Positions 1 through 8,124 of a stretch of 64,000 nt of DNA are shown here, piece after piece. The stretch covers positions 248,001-312,000 of the forward strand of contig NZ_JBHSLA010000001.1 of the NCBI RefSeq assembly GCF_042657385.1, read 5' to 3'. The position numbers were made by a program, and so were the translations under genes. The stretch comes from Algorimicrobium hallyeonense. GTDB taxonomy: Bacteria; Bacteroidota; Bacteroidia; Flavobacteriales; Flavobacteriaceae. A model generated the notes under the pieces. That model was given only the letters and a program-made list of their open reading frames with translations, was not told the DNA's origin and ran no database searches. How positions within the stretch are numbered: position 1 is the first letter of the stretch; each line of letters begins with the position of its first letter.

Positions 1-1762
1 AGTTGAGGGCTTCTTCACTAGCAAAATCCATGTCGTTTTGAGCATCCATGTATCGAAAGAAATACCACGAACTTCCTGCCCAGCCTGGCATGGTGTTCAG
101 TTCTAACGGGAACACCGTTTTATTATCTATCAACGCATTGCTAACAACGGTAAAATTTTTAGAATCCCAAGCCCAAACATCCGCACGACCTAAAGGTGGC
201 TCTCCTGTTTCGGTTGGTAAATACTTTTCTACTTCAGGCAAACGGATTGGTAAATGCTCTATATCAATCATTTGTGGCATGCCATTTACGTAATACACTG
301 GAAATGGCTCACCCCAATAGCGTTGTCTTGAAAACACGGCATCACGCAATCTATAATTGGTTTTGCCTTCACCTTGCTCTATTTTTTCTAATTCAAAAAT
401 AGCACGTTTCATGGCTTTTTTATACGGTAAGCCGTTTAAGAAATCAGAGTTAGCAATGACCGCTTTATCTTTGTCGGCAAAGGCTTCTTCAGAAATATCA
501 ACGCCTTCAAAAATATTAGGAATTGGAATATTAAAATGTTTTGCAAACGCATAATCACGCTGATCACCGCATGGAACCGACATAACTGCTCCTGTTCCGT
601 AACCTGCTAAAACGTAATCGCCAATCCAAATTGGAATTGGTTCTTTTGTAAAAGGATGTTCTGCAAAAGCACCTGTAAAGACACCAGAAATAGTTTTTAC
701 GTCCGCCATTCGGTCGCGTTCGCTACGTTTGGCTGTTTTTTCTATATAGGCTTCAACCTCTAATTTTTGTGCATCGGTTGTTATTTGCGAAACCAATTCG
801 TGTTCTGGCGCTAAGGTCATGAATGATACGCCGAAAATAGTGTCTGGTCTAGTGGTAAAGACTTCTATCACCTTATCGTGATCTTTCACTTGAAAAGAAA
901 CAGAGGCGCCAATAGATTTTCCAATCCAATTGCGTTGGCTTTCTTTTAATGAATCTGTCCAATCAACCGTATCTAGTCCTTGTAATAAACGTTCCGCATA
1001 GGCCGAAATACGCATAGACCACTGTGTCATTTTTTTACGAATAACCGTATGGCCTCCACGTTCTGAAACGCCATTGACAATTTCATCATTCGCTAAAACG
1101 GTTCCTAAAGCGGGACACCAATTCACTTCGGTTTCCGCCAAATAGGTTAATCGGTATTGTAATAATATTTCTTGTTGTTTTTCACGCGAAAAGCCGTTCC
1201 ACTCTTCAGCAGAAAAAATTAGAACATGATCGTCGCAAACGGCTTCTACAGATTTGTTTCCTTCCGAAGCGAAAACTTCAACTAAATCTGCAATGGGGTA
1301 CGCTTTACTCGCATGCTTGCAATACCACGAATTGAATAATTGAATAAAAATCCATTGCGTCCATTTATAATAATTGGGATCAGACGTTCTAACCTCGCGA
1401 CTCCAATCAAATGAAAACCCAATTTGGTCTAACTGACGTCTGTATGTTTTAATATTTTCTTCGGTTGTAACCGCTGGATGCTGACCTGTTTGAATGGCAT
1501 ATTGCTCGGCTGGTAAACCAAAACTATCATAGCCTTGTGGATGCAATACATTAAAGCCTTTATGTCTTTTAAATCGTGCATAAATATCAGAAGCAATATA
1601 CCCTAATGGATGACCAACATGCAAACCTGCTCCGCTTGGATATGGAAACATATCCAAAACATAGTATTTTGGTTTATCAGATTGATTATCGGCTTTAAAC
1701 GTTTGGTTTTCTGCCCAATATTTTTGCCATTTGGCTTCTATGTCGTTGAAATTGTATTGCAT
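1..1762 (-). CDS. leuS: Leucyl-tRNA synthetase, N-terminal 587 residues (3' end outside window)
   Basis: Class I aminoacyl-tRNA synthetase that charges tRNA-Leu in the cytoplasm. The protein starts MQYNFNDIEAKWQKYW, which is typical of LeuS. It then shows the ATP-binding HIGH-type motif as HVGHPLGY near residue 48, the LHPQGYDSFGLPAEQYA segment after it, and editing-domain stretches such as TRPDTIFGVSFM and GTGAVMSVPCGDQRD. The reading frame is open from the ATG at 1762 to the window edge, so the KMSKS motif, the anticodon-binding domain and the stop lie outside. The gene diverges from ftsX across 126 bases, an arrangement I recall as common in Flavobacteriaceae. The identification is firm; only the C-terminus is unseen. 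Confidence 0.96.
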   Translation of the reverse strand, partial: MQYNFNDIEAKWQKYWAENQTFKADNQSDKPKYYVLDMFPYPSGAGLHVGHPLGYIASDIYARFKRHKGFNVLHPQGYDSFGLPAEQYAIQTGQHPAVTTEENIKTYRRQLDQIGFSFDWSREVRTSDPNYYKWTQWIFIQLFNSWYCKHASKAYPIADLVEVFASEGNKSVEAVCDDHVLIFSAEEWNGFSREKQQEILLQYRLTYLAETEVNWCPALGTVLANDEIVNGVSERGGHTVIRKKMTQWSMRISAYAERLLQGLDTVDWTDSLKESQRNWIGKSIGASVSFQVKDHDKVIEVFTTRPDTIFGVSFMTLAPEHELVSQITTDAQKLEVEAYIEKTAKRSERDRMADVKTISGVFTGAFAEHPFTKEPIPIWIGDYVLAGYGTGAVMSVPCGDQRDYAFAKHFNIPIPNIFEGVDISEEAFADKDKAVIANSDFLNGLPYKKAMKRAIFELEKIEQGEGKTNYRLRDAVFSRQRYWGEPFPVYYVNGMPQMIDIEHLPIRLPEVEKYLPTETGEPPLGRADVWAWDSKNFTVVSNALIDNKTVFPLELNTMPGWAGSSWYFFRYMDAQNDMDFASEEALN

Positions 1763-1788
1763 CTGTCTATTTTATGCTTATAAAGGCG

Positions 1789-1796
1789 CAAATTTA
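1789..1796 (-). promoter_or_regulatory. Possible -7 box for leuS
   Basis: On the minus strand this reads TAAATTTG, matching the Bacteroidota -7 consensus TAnnTTTG, 27 bases before the leuS ATG. I see no convincing -33 TTG at the right spacing, so this is a weak call. Confidence 0.35.
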
Positions 1797-1888
1797 AACT
1801 TATTATAACAATGTTGAAAGTTTAAACGTTGTAATCCTTAAGGAATTGGATTTCTTTTATATTTTTACAGCATTAACGCATCGTATTT

Positions 1889-2767
1889 ATGAGTTCATCT
1901 TTTGAGAAGTATCAAAAACGCCGATTAATATCCTCGTATTTTTCTGTAGTATTGAGTATAGGCTTGGTTTTATTCCTATTAGGCTTGTTGGGTATGCTGG
2001 TTTTAAATGCCAAAAAAGTATCTGATCATTTTAAGGAACAGGTAGTAGTTACCATTTATTTAAAAGATTCTGCTAAAGAAGTTGAAACTAAACAGCTAGA
2101 AAAAAGCTTAGCGATGTCTGATTATGTAAAATCGACAGAATTTGTTTCAAAAGAACAAGCTGCCGAATCCATGAAAGCCGAAAACGGTGAAGACTTCATG
2201 GCGTTCCTAGGCTATAATCCACTACAGAACTCCATTGATGTTTATGTAAAAGCCGATTTTGTTACAGCTGAACAATTAGATGGTATTGCCCAAGAAGCAC
2301 TTACCAAAAGCTTTGTGGACGAAGTTCGTTATGATAATGACTTGGTGAATTTGATGAATGATAATGTAAAAAAAATAAGTTTTTGGATTTTAGTTATCAG
2401 TGGTTTATTTACCATTATTGCAGTTTTACTGATTAATAGCTCCATTCGTTTATCGGTTTATTCCAAACGCTTTACTATTAAAACCATGCAAATGGTTGGT
2501 GCTACCAAGCAATTTATTAGACGTCCATTTGTGTGGAAAAGCGTACGTTTAGGTGTAATTGGAGCCGTTTTGGCCATGATCGGAATGGCTGTGGTTTTAT
2601 ATTATATTAATCAAACCTTTCCGGAATTAGAACTTTTAAATAACCATATTTTATTAGGACTTTTATTTGCTGGTATTTTTGTGTTAGGTATTATTATTAC
2701 TTGGATTAGCACGTTTATAGCTACGCAACGTTTCTTGAATTTAAAAACAGATCAGCTGTATTATTAA
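1889..2767 (+). CDS. ftsX: Cell division protein FtsX
   Basis: Inner-membrane partner of the FtsE ATPase. FtsEX couples ATP hydrolysis in the cytoplasm to activation of septal peptidoglycan hydrolases. The 292 residues have the FtsX topology: a basic cytoplasmic N-terminus, one membrane segment near 21-43, a periplasmic domain to about 165 carrying DYVKSTEFVSKEQA, then three more membrane segments near 169-190, 219-240 and 255-280, with the conserved TMQMVGATKQFIRRPF loop between the second and third. ftsE is not adjacent, which is usual in Bacteroidota. The gene heads a same-strand series with the DUF3098 gene, uppP and truB, so it sits in an envelope-growth neighbourhood. The ATG at 1889 is the only start that fits. 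Confidence 0.93.
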   Translation: MSSSFEKYQKRRLISSYFSVVLSIGLVLFLLGLLGMLVLNAKKVSDHFKEQVVVTIYLKDSAKEVETKQLEKSLAMSDYVKSTEFVSKEQAAESMKAENGEDFMAFLGYNPLQNSIDVYVKADFVTAEQLDGIAQEALTKSFVDEVRYDNDLVNLMNDNVKKISFWILVISGLFTIIAVLLINSSIRLSVYSKRFTIKTMQMVGATKQFIRRPFVWKSVRLGVIGAVLAMIGMAVVLYYINQTFPELELLNNHILLGLLFAGIFVLGIIITWISTFIATQRFLNLKTDQLYY

Positions 2768-2955
2768 GGATTAGCTAGGATGTATTAATTTTAGAATCTC
2801 TTAACGCAAAAGTTTTAAATAAATCAGTTACTTTGCATGTGCCGACAAATGGGTTCGGCGGATTAAAGCATATTGCATATGTAGCAATACATGATGTTAT
2901 TATTTTTACAGAATTTACTTCGGAACCTAAAAATTCTGAAGATTAATTAAAAATT

Positions 2956-3210
2956 ATGGGCGAACAAAAACGTAAGGCAGACACACAAACCGAATTTGTA
3001 TTCGGAAGGAAAAATTATAAATTCATGATAATTGGTCTAGCCGTAATTGGTTTAGGTTTCATTCTAATGTCAGGTGGTGGTAGCGATGACCCTAATGTTT
3101 TTAATCCAGAAATATTTAATTTTCGACGCATTCGTTTAGCGCCAACGTTAGTTTTACTTGGTTTTGCTATAGAAGTTTACGCTATTTTACTGAATCCGAA
3201 TAAAAAATAA
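2956..3210 (+). CDS. DUF3098 family small membrane protein
   Basis: An 84-residue protein with two hydrophobic segments (about 23-40 and 62-79) joined by a Gly/Ser/Asp-rich loop, SGGGSDDPNVFNPEIFNFRR. Length, the second-helix start RIRLAPTLVLLGF and position between ftsX and uppP match the DUF3098 family, whose function is unknown. From position it may help envelope growth, but nothing in the sequence shows an activity. It follows ftsX by 188 bases and precedes uppP by 49, so it may have its own promoter; a TACTTTG-like element occurs near 2830. Confidence 0.85.
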   Translation: MGEQKRKADTQTEFVFGRKNYKFMIIGLAVIGLGFILMSGGGSDDPNVFNPEIFNFRRIRLAPTLVLLGFAIEVYAILLNPNKK

Positions 3211-3259
3211 GTCCGTTTACTTTCTTCGGCTACTACGTCATTTTTAATATTTTTGCCCA

Positions 3260-4054
3260 ATGGATATAACCGATTCTATTATTTTAGGTGTTATACAAGG
3301 TCTCACCGAGTTTCTACCTGTTTCTTCTAGTGGTCATTTAGAACTTGGAAAAGCCATTTTGGGCGACAACTCTATTCCTAAAGAAAGTCTGCTTTTCACA
3401 GTGGTTTTACATTTTGCAACCGCATTGAGCACTATGATTGTGTTTAGAAAAGATATTTGGCTCCTACTAAAAGGTGTTTTGAAATTTGAGTGGAATGACG
3501 ACTTGCAATTTGTGTCTAAAATTGCATTGTCTATGATTCCTGCCGTTATTGTAGGTCTCTTTTTTGAAGAACAATTAGAAAGTCTTTTTGGAGGTAATAT
3601 TATGCTAGTCGGCTTTATGCTTTTAGTAACAGCTGCCCTACTCTTTTTAGCTGATAAAGCTAAGGACACCCATAAAAAAGTAAGTTTTAAAAACGCCTTA
3701 ATAATTGGAGTTTCACAGGCTATAGCCATGCTTCCTGGTATTTCACGTTCCGGAGCAACCATTTCAACTTCTGTATTATTGGGAAATGATAAAACACGAG
3801 CTGCTCGTTTTTCCTTCTTGATGGTTGTACCGCTTATTTTTGGGAAAATCGCTAAAGACCTTTTAAGCGGCGATTTAACTTACGAAGCATCTAATTTTAC
3901 TTATTTAAGCGCTGGATTTATAGCCGCTTTTCTTGCAGGACTATTTGCTTGTACTTGGATGATTTCATTAGTAAAGAAAAGTAAACTTTCCTATTTCGCT
4001 ATGTATTGCGCCATTGTTGGTGTGATTGCAATTATTTATACACTCGTAAATTAA
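3260..4054 (+). CDS. uppP: Undecaprenyl-diphosphate phosphatase UppP (BacA)
   Basis: Integral membrane phosphatase that removes one phosphate from undecaprenyl diphosphate, recycling the lipid carrier for peptidoglycan and other polymers and giving bacitracin tolerance. The 264 residues carry both signature regions: EFLPVSSSGH at residues 17-26 (with the catalytic-site Glu and the final His) and PGISRSG at about 159-165. Several hydrophobic helices surround them. It ends one base before truB begins, so the two are almost certainly co-transcribed and probably translationally coupled. Confidence 0.96.
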   Translation: MDITDSIILGVIQGLTEFLPVSSSGHLELGKAILGDNSIPKESLLFTVVLHFATALSTMIVFRKDIWLLLKGVLKFEWNDDLQFVSKIALSMIPAVIVGLFFEEQLESLFGGNIMLVGFMLLVTAALLFLADKAKDTHKKVSFKNALIIGVSQAIAMLPGISRSGATISTSVLLGNDKTRAARFSFLMVVPLIFGKIAKDLLSGDLTYEASNFTYLSAGFIAAFLAGLFACTWMISLVKKSKLSYFAMYCAIVGVIAIIYTLVN

Positions 4055-4055
4055 C

Positions 4056-4751
4056 ATGAAAACTACTGAAGATTTCCAAGCTGGACAAGTACTATTAATA
4101 GACAAACCTTTACATTGGACTTCTTTTCAAGTGGTTAATAAATTACGTTGGGAAATTCGGCATGCTTTCAATATTAAAAAAATTAAAGTGGGTCATGCGG
4201 GTACTTTAGATCCATTAGCAACTGGATTACTCATTATTTGTACGGGAAAAATGACCAAGCAAATAAATACATTCCAAGGTCAAGATAAAGAATACACAGG
4301 AACAATTGTTTTGGGTAGTACAACACCTTCATACGATTTGGAGACCGAAATAGATGCCACATTCCCAACTGCACATCTAACGGAAACCGCTATTCATGAG
4401 GCCACCAAACAATTTATTGGCGATATAGATCAATTTCCGCCCGTTTTTTCCGCTATTAAAAAAGAAGGTAAACGCTTATATGAATTTGCGCGTGCTGGTG
4501 AATCCGTGGAAATTAGTTCACGACGCATTCAAATATCTGCCTTTGAGATTACTAAAATTGATGGTTTAAACATTGAGTTCCGTGTTGTTTGTAGCAAAGG
4601 CACTTACATTCGTTCTTTAGCACACGATTTTGGCAAAGCCTTAAATTCTGGAGCCCATTTATCTGTATTACGACGCACTAAAATTGGCAATTTTCATGTG
4701 GATAACGCACTGTTACCTGAAGCCTTTATAGAAAGCTTAACAACTAAATAG
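4056..4751 (+). CDS. truB: tRNA pseudouridine(55) synthase TruB
   Basis: Makes pseudouridine 55 in the T-loop of tRNAs. The 231 residues begin with the family pattern GQVLLIDKPLHWTSFQVVNK. The catalytic motif GHAGTLDPLATGLL places the nucleophilic Asp at residue 52. The later segments YTGTIVLG, PPVFSAIKKEGKRLYEFAR and CSKGTYIRSLAHD are also standard. It lacks the C-terminal PUA extension of the E. coli enzyme, as short bacterial TruBs do. The single-base gap after uppP indicates one transcript. Confidence 0.96.
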   Translation: MKTTEDFQAGQVLLIDKPLHWTSFQVVNKLRWEIRHAFNIKKIKVGHAGTLDPLATGLLIICTGKMTKQINTFQGQDKEYTGTIVLGSTTPSYDLETEIDATFPTAHLTETAIHEATKQFIGDIDQFPPVFSAIKKEGKRLYEFARAGESVEISSRRIQISAFEITKIDGLNIEFRVVCSKGTYIRSLAHDFGKALNSGAHLSVLRRTKIGNFHVDNALLPEAFIESLTTK

Positions 4752-4807
4752 CTTCTTTTTACGTATATTAACTTGATAATTCATCCTAAATAAGACATTT
4801 ACAGCTA

Positions 4808-5533
4808 TTGTATTTTTCAGATAAACATAAAGCAGGTTTACTCTCTGGCTTAATTTCGGCAACGGTTTTAATGATGCTATTCGGTTTTCATATTACCCAA
4901 CATGGCGAAAAATTAGCGGAAAGCTATTATGTTATGGAGCCAAAAACGGAAGCGGATTTAGAAGCTGAAGCCTTGGAAAAACTAGCCACAGAACAGACTG
5001 AAAAAGCAGAAACCAATAAAGCCTATAACGAAACTGAAAACTACAAGAAATTCGCACAGGCCTACCAACCTATTGCTCCTCCAAAAGATTATGAGTTTAC
5101 TAGACCTGACTCACCCACGGAAGAAACAACACCTGAAAACACGATCGGAACAGGCTCAGGTTCTGAAATAAATGAAGATGTTATGTCCTCGTATAACGAT
5201 GTAAATTCAGTGCTTAAACAACAGCAAAGCAGTCAATCAGCACAATCGGTTAACAAAAAAAGTTCTATGCATTATTCATTAGTGAATAGAACGCATAAAT
5301 ATTTACCAACACCTATTTATTTGTGTGATGATGGCGGCAAGGTTGTTGTAAATATTACGGTTGATAATAAAGGAGCTGTTATAAAATCAACCATTAACAC
5401 AGCCGCTTCAACAGACAATGATTGTTTACACGAACACGCGCTAGAATATGCGAACGAGTCGCGTTTTAATGTGGATAATTCCAAAAAAACGCAACTCGGT
5501 TCTATTACTTTTTATTTTGAAGGTAAGAATTAA
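4808..5533 (+). CDS. TonB-like membrane-anchored protein, TTG start
   Basis: A 241-residue protein with a short cytoplasmic end, one membrane helix (about 10-26), a long Glu/Lys/Pro-rich periplasmic linker and a C-terminal domain (about 165-241) that resembles the TonB C-terminal fold: PIYLCDDGGKVVVNITVDNKGAV, then SITFYFEGK. This suggests an energy-transducer or TonB-related role, but no ExbB/ExbD is nearby and similarity is only by pattern. Start choice: an in-frame stop lies at 4787-4789 and the only usual start after it is the TTG at 4808, placing the helix correctly. The stop overlaps the convergent thioredoxin-like gene in a shared TTAA. Confidence 0.6.
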   Translation: MYFSDKHKAGLLSGLISATVLMMLFGFHITQHGEKLAESYYVMEPKTEADLEAEALEKLATEQTEKAETNKAYNETENYKKFAQAYQPIAPPKDYEFTRPDSPTEETTPENTIGTGSGSEINEDVMSSYNDVNSVLKQQQSSQSAQSVNKKSSMHYSLVNRTHKYLPTPIYLCDDGGKVVVNITVDNKGAVIKSTINTAASTDNDCLHEHALEYANESRFNVDNSKKTQLGSITFYFEGKN

Positions 5534-6204
5534 ACGCCTAGCATAGTTAGTAACTCGTCAATGGTACTTTGACCCTTATCTTTATTATACCAAACTTGTA
5601 AATCTTCTTTAATTTCCGGTGTAATCATACCGTGCTTTGCTTTATAATCAGCCACTAATTTCGTTGCAGCCGCTGGCCTGGGACCAAACGTATGTACCAC
5701 TTCTAATGTTTCCGTTTCTACCATAATTAATTTAGGAACAGATTTTCCACCATTAGTTAAAAACTGATTCATCAAGTCCTCATTGGTATCTCGTAAAACT
5801 AATTTCAATGAAATGTTGTCTGATTGTTCAGCTAATTTAGCCATAGGGGGAACTACGTGAGCAGCATCACCACACCAGCTTTCGGTAATTACAATCCATG
5901 TAACGTTGCCTTTAAAATTAGCCAAGCGTGATAACGAATTGTCCGTTAATTTTATAGTTTTATCCCACCGTTTCATGCGCTTATCATTAAGCTTGGTGTA
6001 TTCTACCATATCTTCAGATTTGTCGTTGCCTGTAGTAGATTCACGCCCTACCAAATTCGTTACTAAATCGCGATAATCCGGATAAGTATAACTCGTTTTT
6101 AAACTCGCTTTAATACTATTTAAAATCTTTGTATCGTTTAATGTTTCCACAATTTTTATCTCATTATATGTTGGCACAAAAATACCTTGCACCCAATTAA
6201 TCAT
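5530..6204 (-). CDS. Thioredoxin-family protein with single active-site cysteine
   Basis: A 224-residue cytoplasmic protein with no signal peptide. The thioredoxin-like part shows VTWIVITESWCGDAAH with Trp110 and Cys111, and a cis-proline region GGKSVPKLIMVET near residue 155. The usual CxxC is replaced by CGDA, as in the thioredoxin_9 group, so a normal dithiol-disulfide cycle is unlikely and a monothiol or binding role is more plausible. The N-terminal 95 residues are helical and family-specific. It is transcribed alone, divergent from tag; a TATTTTTG -7-like box lies at 6229-6236 on its strand. Confidence 0.8.
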   Translation of the reverse strand: MINWVQGIFVPTYNEIKIVETLNDTKILNSIKASLKTSYTYPDYRDLVTNLVGRESTTGNDKSEDMVEYTKLNDKRMKRWDKTIKLTDNSLSRLANFKGNVTWIVITESWCGDAAHVVPPMAKLAEQSDNISLKLVLRDTNEDLMNQFLTNGGKSVPKLIMVETETLEVVHTFGPRPAAATKLVADYKAKHGMITPEIKEDLQVWYNKDKGQSTIDELLTMLGV

Positions 6205-6313
6205 CAGTAACCATTATTACATAGCACGCAAAAATAGTTGGATTTTTTTTCCTGATATATGATTAATGTCATATCTATGTCTATCTTTAATCTGAAAACT
6301 TACAATCTGCTGT

Positions 6314-6880
6314 ATGAAGACAAAACATAAATGTGCTTGGTGTGTTGGCGACGATTTATACGAGGCCTATCACGACAAGGAATGGGGCGTTCCCGTTTAT
6401 GATGACGACACGTTTTTCGAGTTCCTAGTTCTTGAAACCTTTCAGGCGGGATTGAGTTGGATTACCATTTTACGCAAACGCGAAAATTTTAAAAAAGCAT
6501 TTGATCATTTCGATTATAAAAAAATAGCCAACTATAAGCAATCAAAAATTGAAAGTTTATTGCAAGATGCGGGAATAGTTCGGAATAAATTGAAAGTAAA
6601 TGGAACCGTTACCAATGCGAAATTATTCATGGATATTCAAAAGGAATTTGGAAGTTTTAGCAACTATATATGGAGGTTTGTTGATGGAAAACCGATAACC
6701 AATAACGTGAAGAACTATAAAGAAGCCCCAGCCACAACTGCTATTTCTGATGCTATTAGTAAGGACTTAAAAAAACGTGGTTTTAAGTTTGTAGGATCTA
6801 CCGTTATGTATGCGTTTATGCAAGCAACCGGTTTGGTAAATGATCATGAGGTTAGGTGTTTTAGGTATGATGAAGTTTGA
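6314..6880 (+). CDS. tag: DNA-3-methyladenine glycosylase I
   Basis: Base-excision repair glycosylase that removes 3-methyladenine from alkylated DNA. The 188 residues align closely with E. coli Tag. The zinc ligands appear as Cys7, His20, His178 and Cys182, with the same spacing as Cys4, His17, His175 and Cys179 in the E. coli protein. The segment FEFLVLETFQAGLSWITIL carries the conserved acidic and aromatic residues that read the damaged base. It is a single gene, divergent from the thioredoxin-like gene and convergent with aat. Confidence 0.95.
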   Translation: MKTKHKCAWCVGDDLYEAYHDKEWGVPVYDDDTFFEFLVLETFQAGLSWITILRKRENFKKAFDHFDYKKIANYKQSKIESLLQDAGIVRNKLKVNGTVTNAKLFMDIQKEFGSFSNYIWRFVDGKPITNNVKNYKEAPATTAISDAISKDLKKRGFKFVGSTVMYAFMQATGLVNDHEVRCFRYDEV

Positions 6881-6896
6881 AACTAGCAACCAAAAA

Positions 6897-7523
6897 TTAC
6901 TTCAAATATTCCAAGAACACATCTCTCGAAATATCTTCTGCACCCAATCGTTCTAGATGATTGGTATACACCTGGCAATCTATTAATTGATAATCGGTAT
7001 TTTGAATAAAAGTGATAAAGGCTACTTTACTGGCATTGCTAACTTTAGCAAACATACTTTCGCCACAGAAAACACCATTTCCTAAATCGACACCATAAAA
7101 CCCACCAACTAATTCACCTTCTTGCCAAACCTCAACAGATTTTGCGTAGCCAGCCTTATGTAATTCATTATATGCCATTATCATACTATCGGTAATCCAA
7201 GTTCCTGCTTGACCATTGCGTTTGGCTTTGGAACATTCGGTAATGACTTGATTAAAATTTTGATTGATAGACACGGTAAAATCGGCATTTCGCAATACCT
7301 GTTTCATACTTTTTGACACTTTTAAGTTTTCTGGAAACAACACAAAACGTGGATCTGGCGACCACCATAAAATTGGCTGACTGCCCTCAAACCAAGGAAA
7401 AATCCCCAATTGATAAGCAAGTAGTAATCGTGGCACGGATAAATCGCCTCCAATGGCCAGTAAGCCGTCTTCATTTGCTTGTGAAACGGGTGGAAACCAT
7501 AAATCTTGATTTAGAAATTGCAT
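6897..7523 (-). CDS. aat: Leucyl/phenylalanyl-tRNA-protein transferase
   Basis: Adds Leu or Phe from aminoacyl-tRNA to the N-terminus of proteins beginning with Arg or Lys, marking them for the ClpS/ClpAP N-end-rule pathway. The 208 residues contain the signature WWSPDPRFVL, the early DGLLAIGGDLS, and GGFYGVDLGNGVFCGESMF with the following KVAF helix. Length is close to that of the E. coli enzyme. It stands alone; the 204 bases upstream hold the terminator of the DUF3127 gene and no other gene. Confidence 0.95.
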   Translation of the reverse strand: MQFLNQDLWFPPVSQANEDGLLAIGGDLSVPRLLLAYQLGIFPWFEGSQPILWWSPDPRFVLFPENLKVSKSMKQVLRNADFTVSINQNFNQVITECSKAKRNGQAGTWITDSMIMAYNELHKAGYAKSVEVWQEGELVGGFYGVDLGNGVFCGESMFAKVSNASKVAFITFIQNTDYQLIDCQVYTNHLERLGAEDISRDVFLEYLK

Positions 7524-7663
7524 AAAGAAATAATAATAAACTATCTAGTTGATTGTTGGCGCCTAGTCGCAAACTATTTTGAACTTTTCATTAGGCTTCC
7601 ACTGCACTCAACCTGACTGCATAAGCGTAATCAAAATTTATATTCAAAATGAACTCATGAATT

Positions 7664-7704
7664 GTAAAAAACAAAAACCTCAACATTAAAAAACATTGAG
7701 GTTT
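7664..7704 (-). terminator. Terminator of the flavin reductase-DUF3127 operon
   Basis: Inverted repeat AAACCTCAA / TTGAGGTTT around a short AT loop (7675-7704). On the minus strand it is followed by a T-rich run, about 25 bases after the DUF3127 stop. Confidence 0.8.
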
Positions 7705-7727
7705 ATTATACGTCATTTTACCGGAAA

Positions 7728-8105
7728 TTAGAAAGGTAAATCGTCGTTATCTTCTTCATTTAAATCGTCTGCAGGTGCAAAAGCTTGTGCTGGTGGTACT
7801 GGTGGCATTTCTGGGTTTGAAGCATCTGCTTGAGCTGCTTCAATACGCCATCCTTGAATAGAGTTGAAATACTTGGTTTCACCTTGTGGGTTTACCCATT
7901 CGCGACCGCGTAAATTAATACTGATTTTAACTTGTTGTCCAGCTTGAAAACTATTTAATAAATCCGTTTTATCTTGAACAAATTCTACCATAATATGTTG
8001 TGGGTACTGCTCTTCTGTTGTAACGACTACTTCTCTTTTTCTAAAGCCATTACTCCCAAACGTTTGCGTTTCTCCAATAACTTTAATTCTTCCTTGTACT
8101 TCCAT
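7728..8105 (-). CDS. DUF3127 protein, OB-fold-like with SSB-type C-terminal tail
   Basis: A 125-residue protein of the DUF3127 family. Residues 1-90 form a run of short strands (MEVQGRIKVIGETQTFG, KREVVVTTEE, QHIMVEFVQDK, GQQVKISINLRGREW) with the pattern of an OB fold. After a Pro/Ala-rich linker the protein ends NEEDNDDLPF. That acidic tip with a terminal Phe closely matches the tail by which SSB recruits repair and replication proteins; the true SSB in this window ends EDDLPF. I infer a second single-stranded nucleic acid binding protein, but the family has no assigned role that I can confirm. It follows the flavin reductase by 19 bases on the same strand. Confidence 0.85.
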   Translation of the reverse strand: MEVQGRIKVIGETQTFGSNGFRKREVVVTTEEQYPQHIMVEFVQDKTDLLNSFQAGQQVKISINLRGREWVNPQGETKYFNSIQGWRIEAAQADASNPEMPPVPPAQAFAPADDLNEEDNDDLPF

Positions 8106-8124
8106 TGTAATTTAATTTTCTGTG

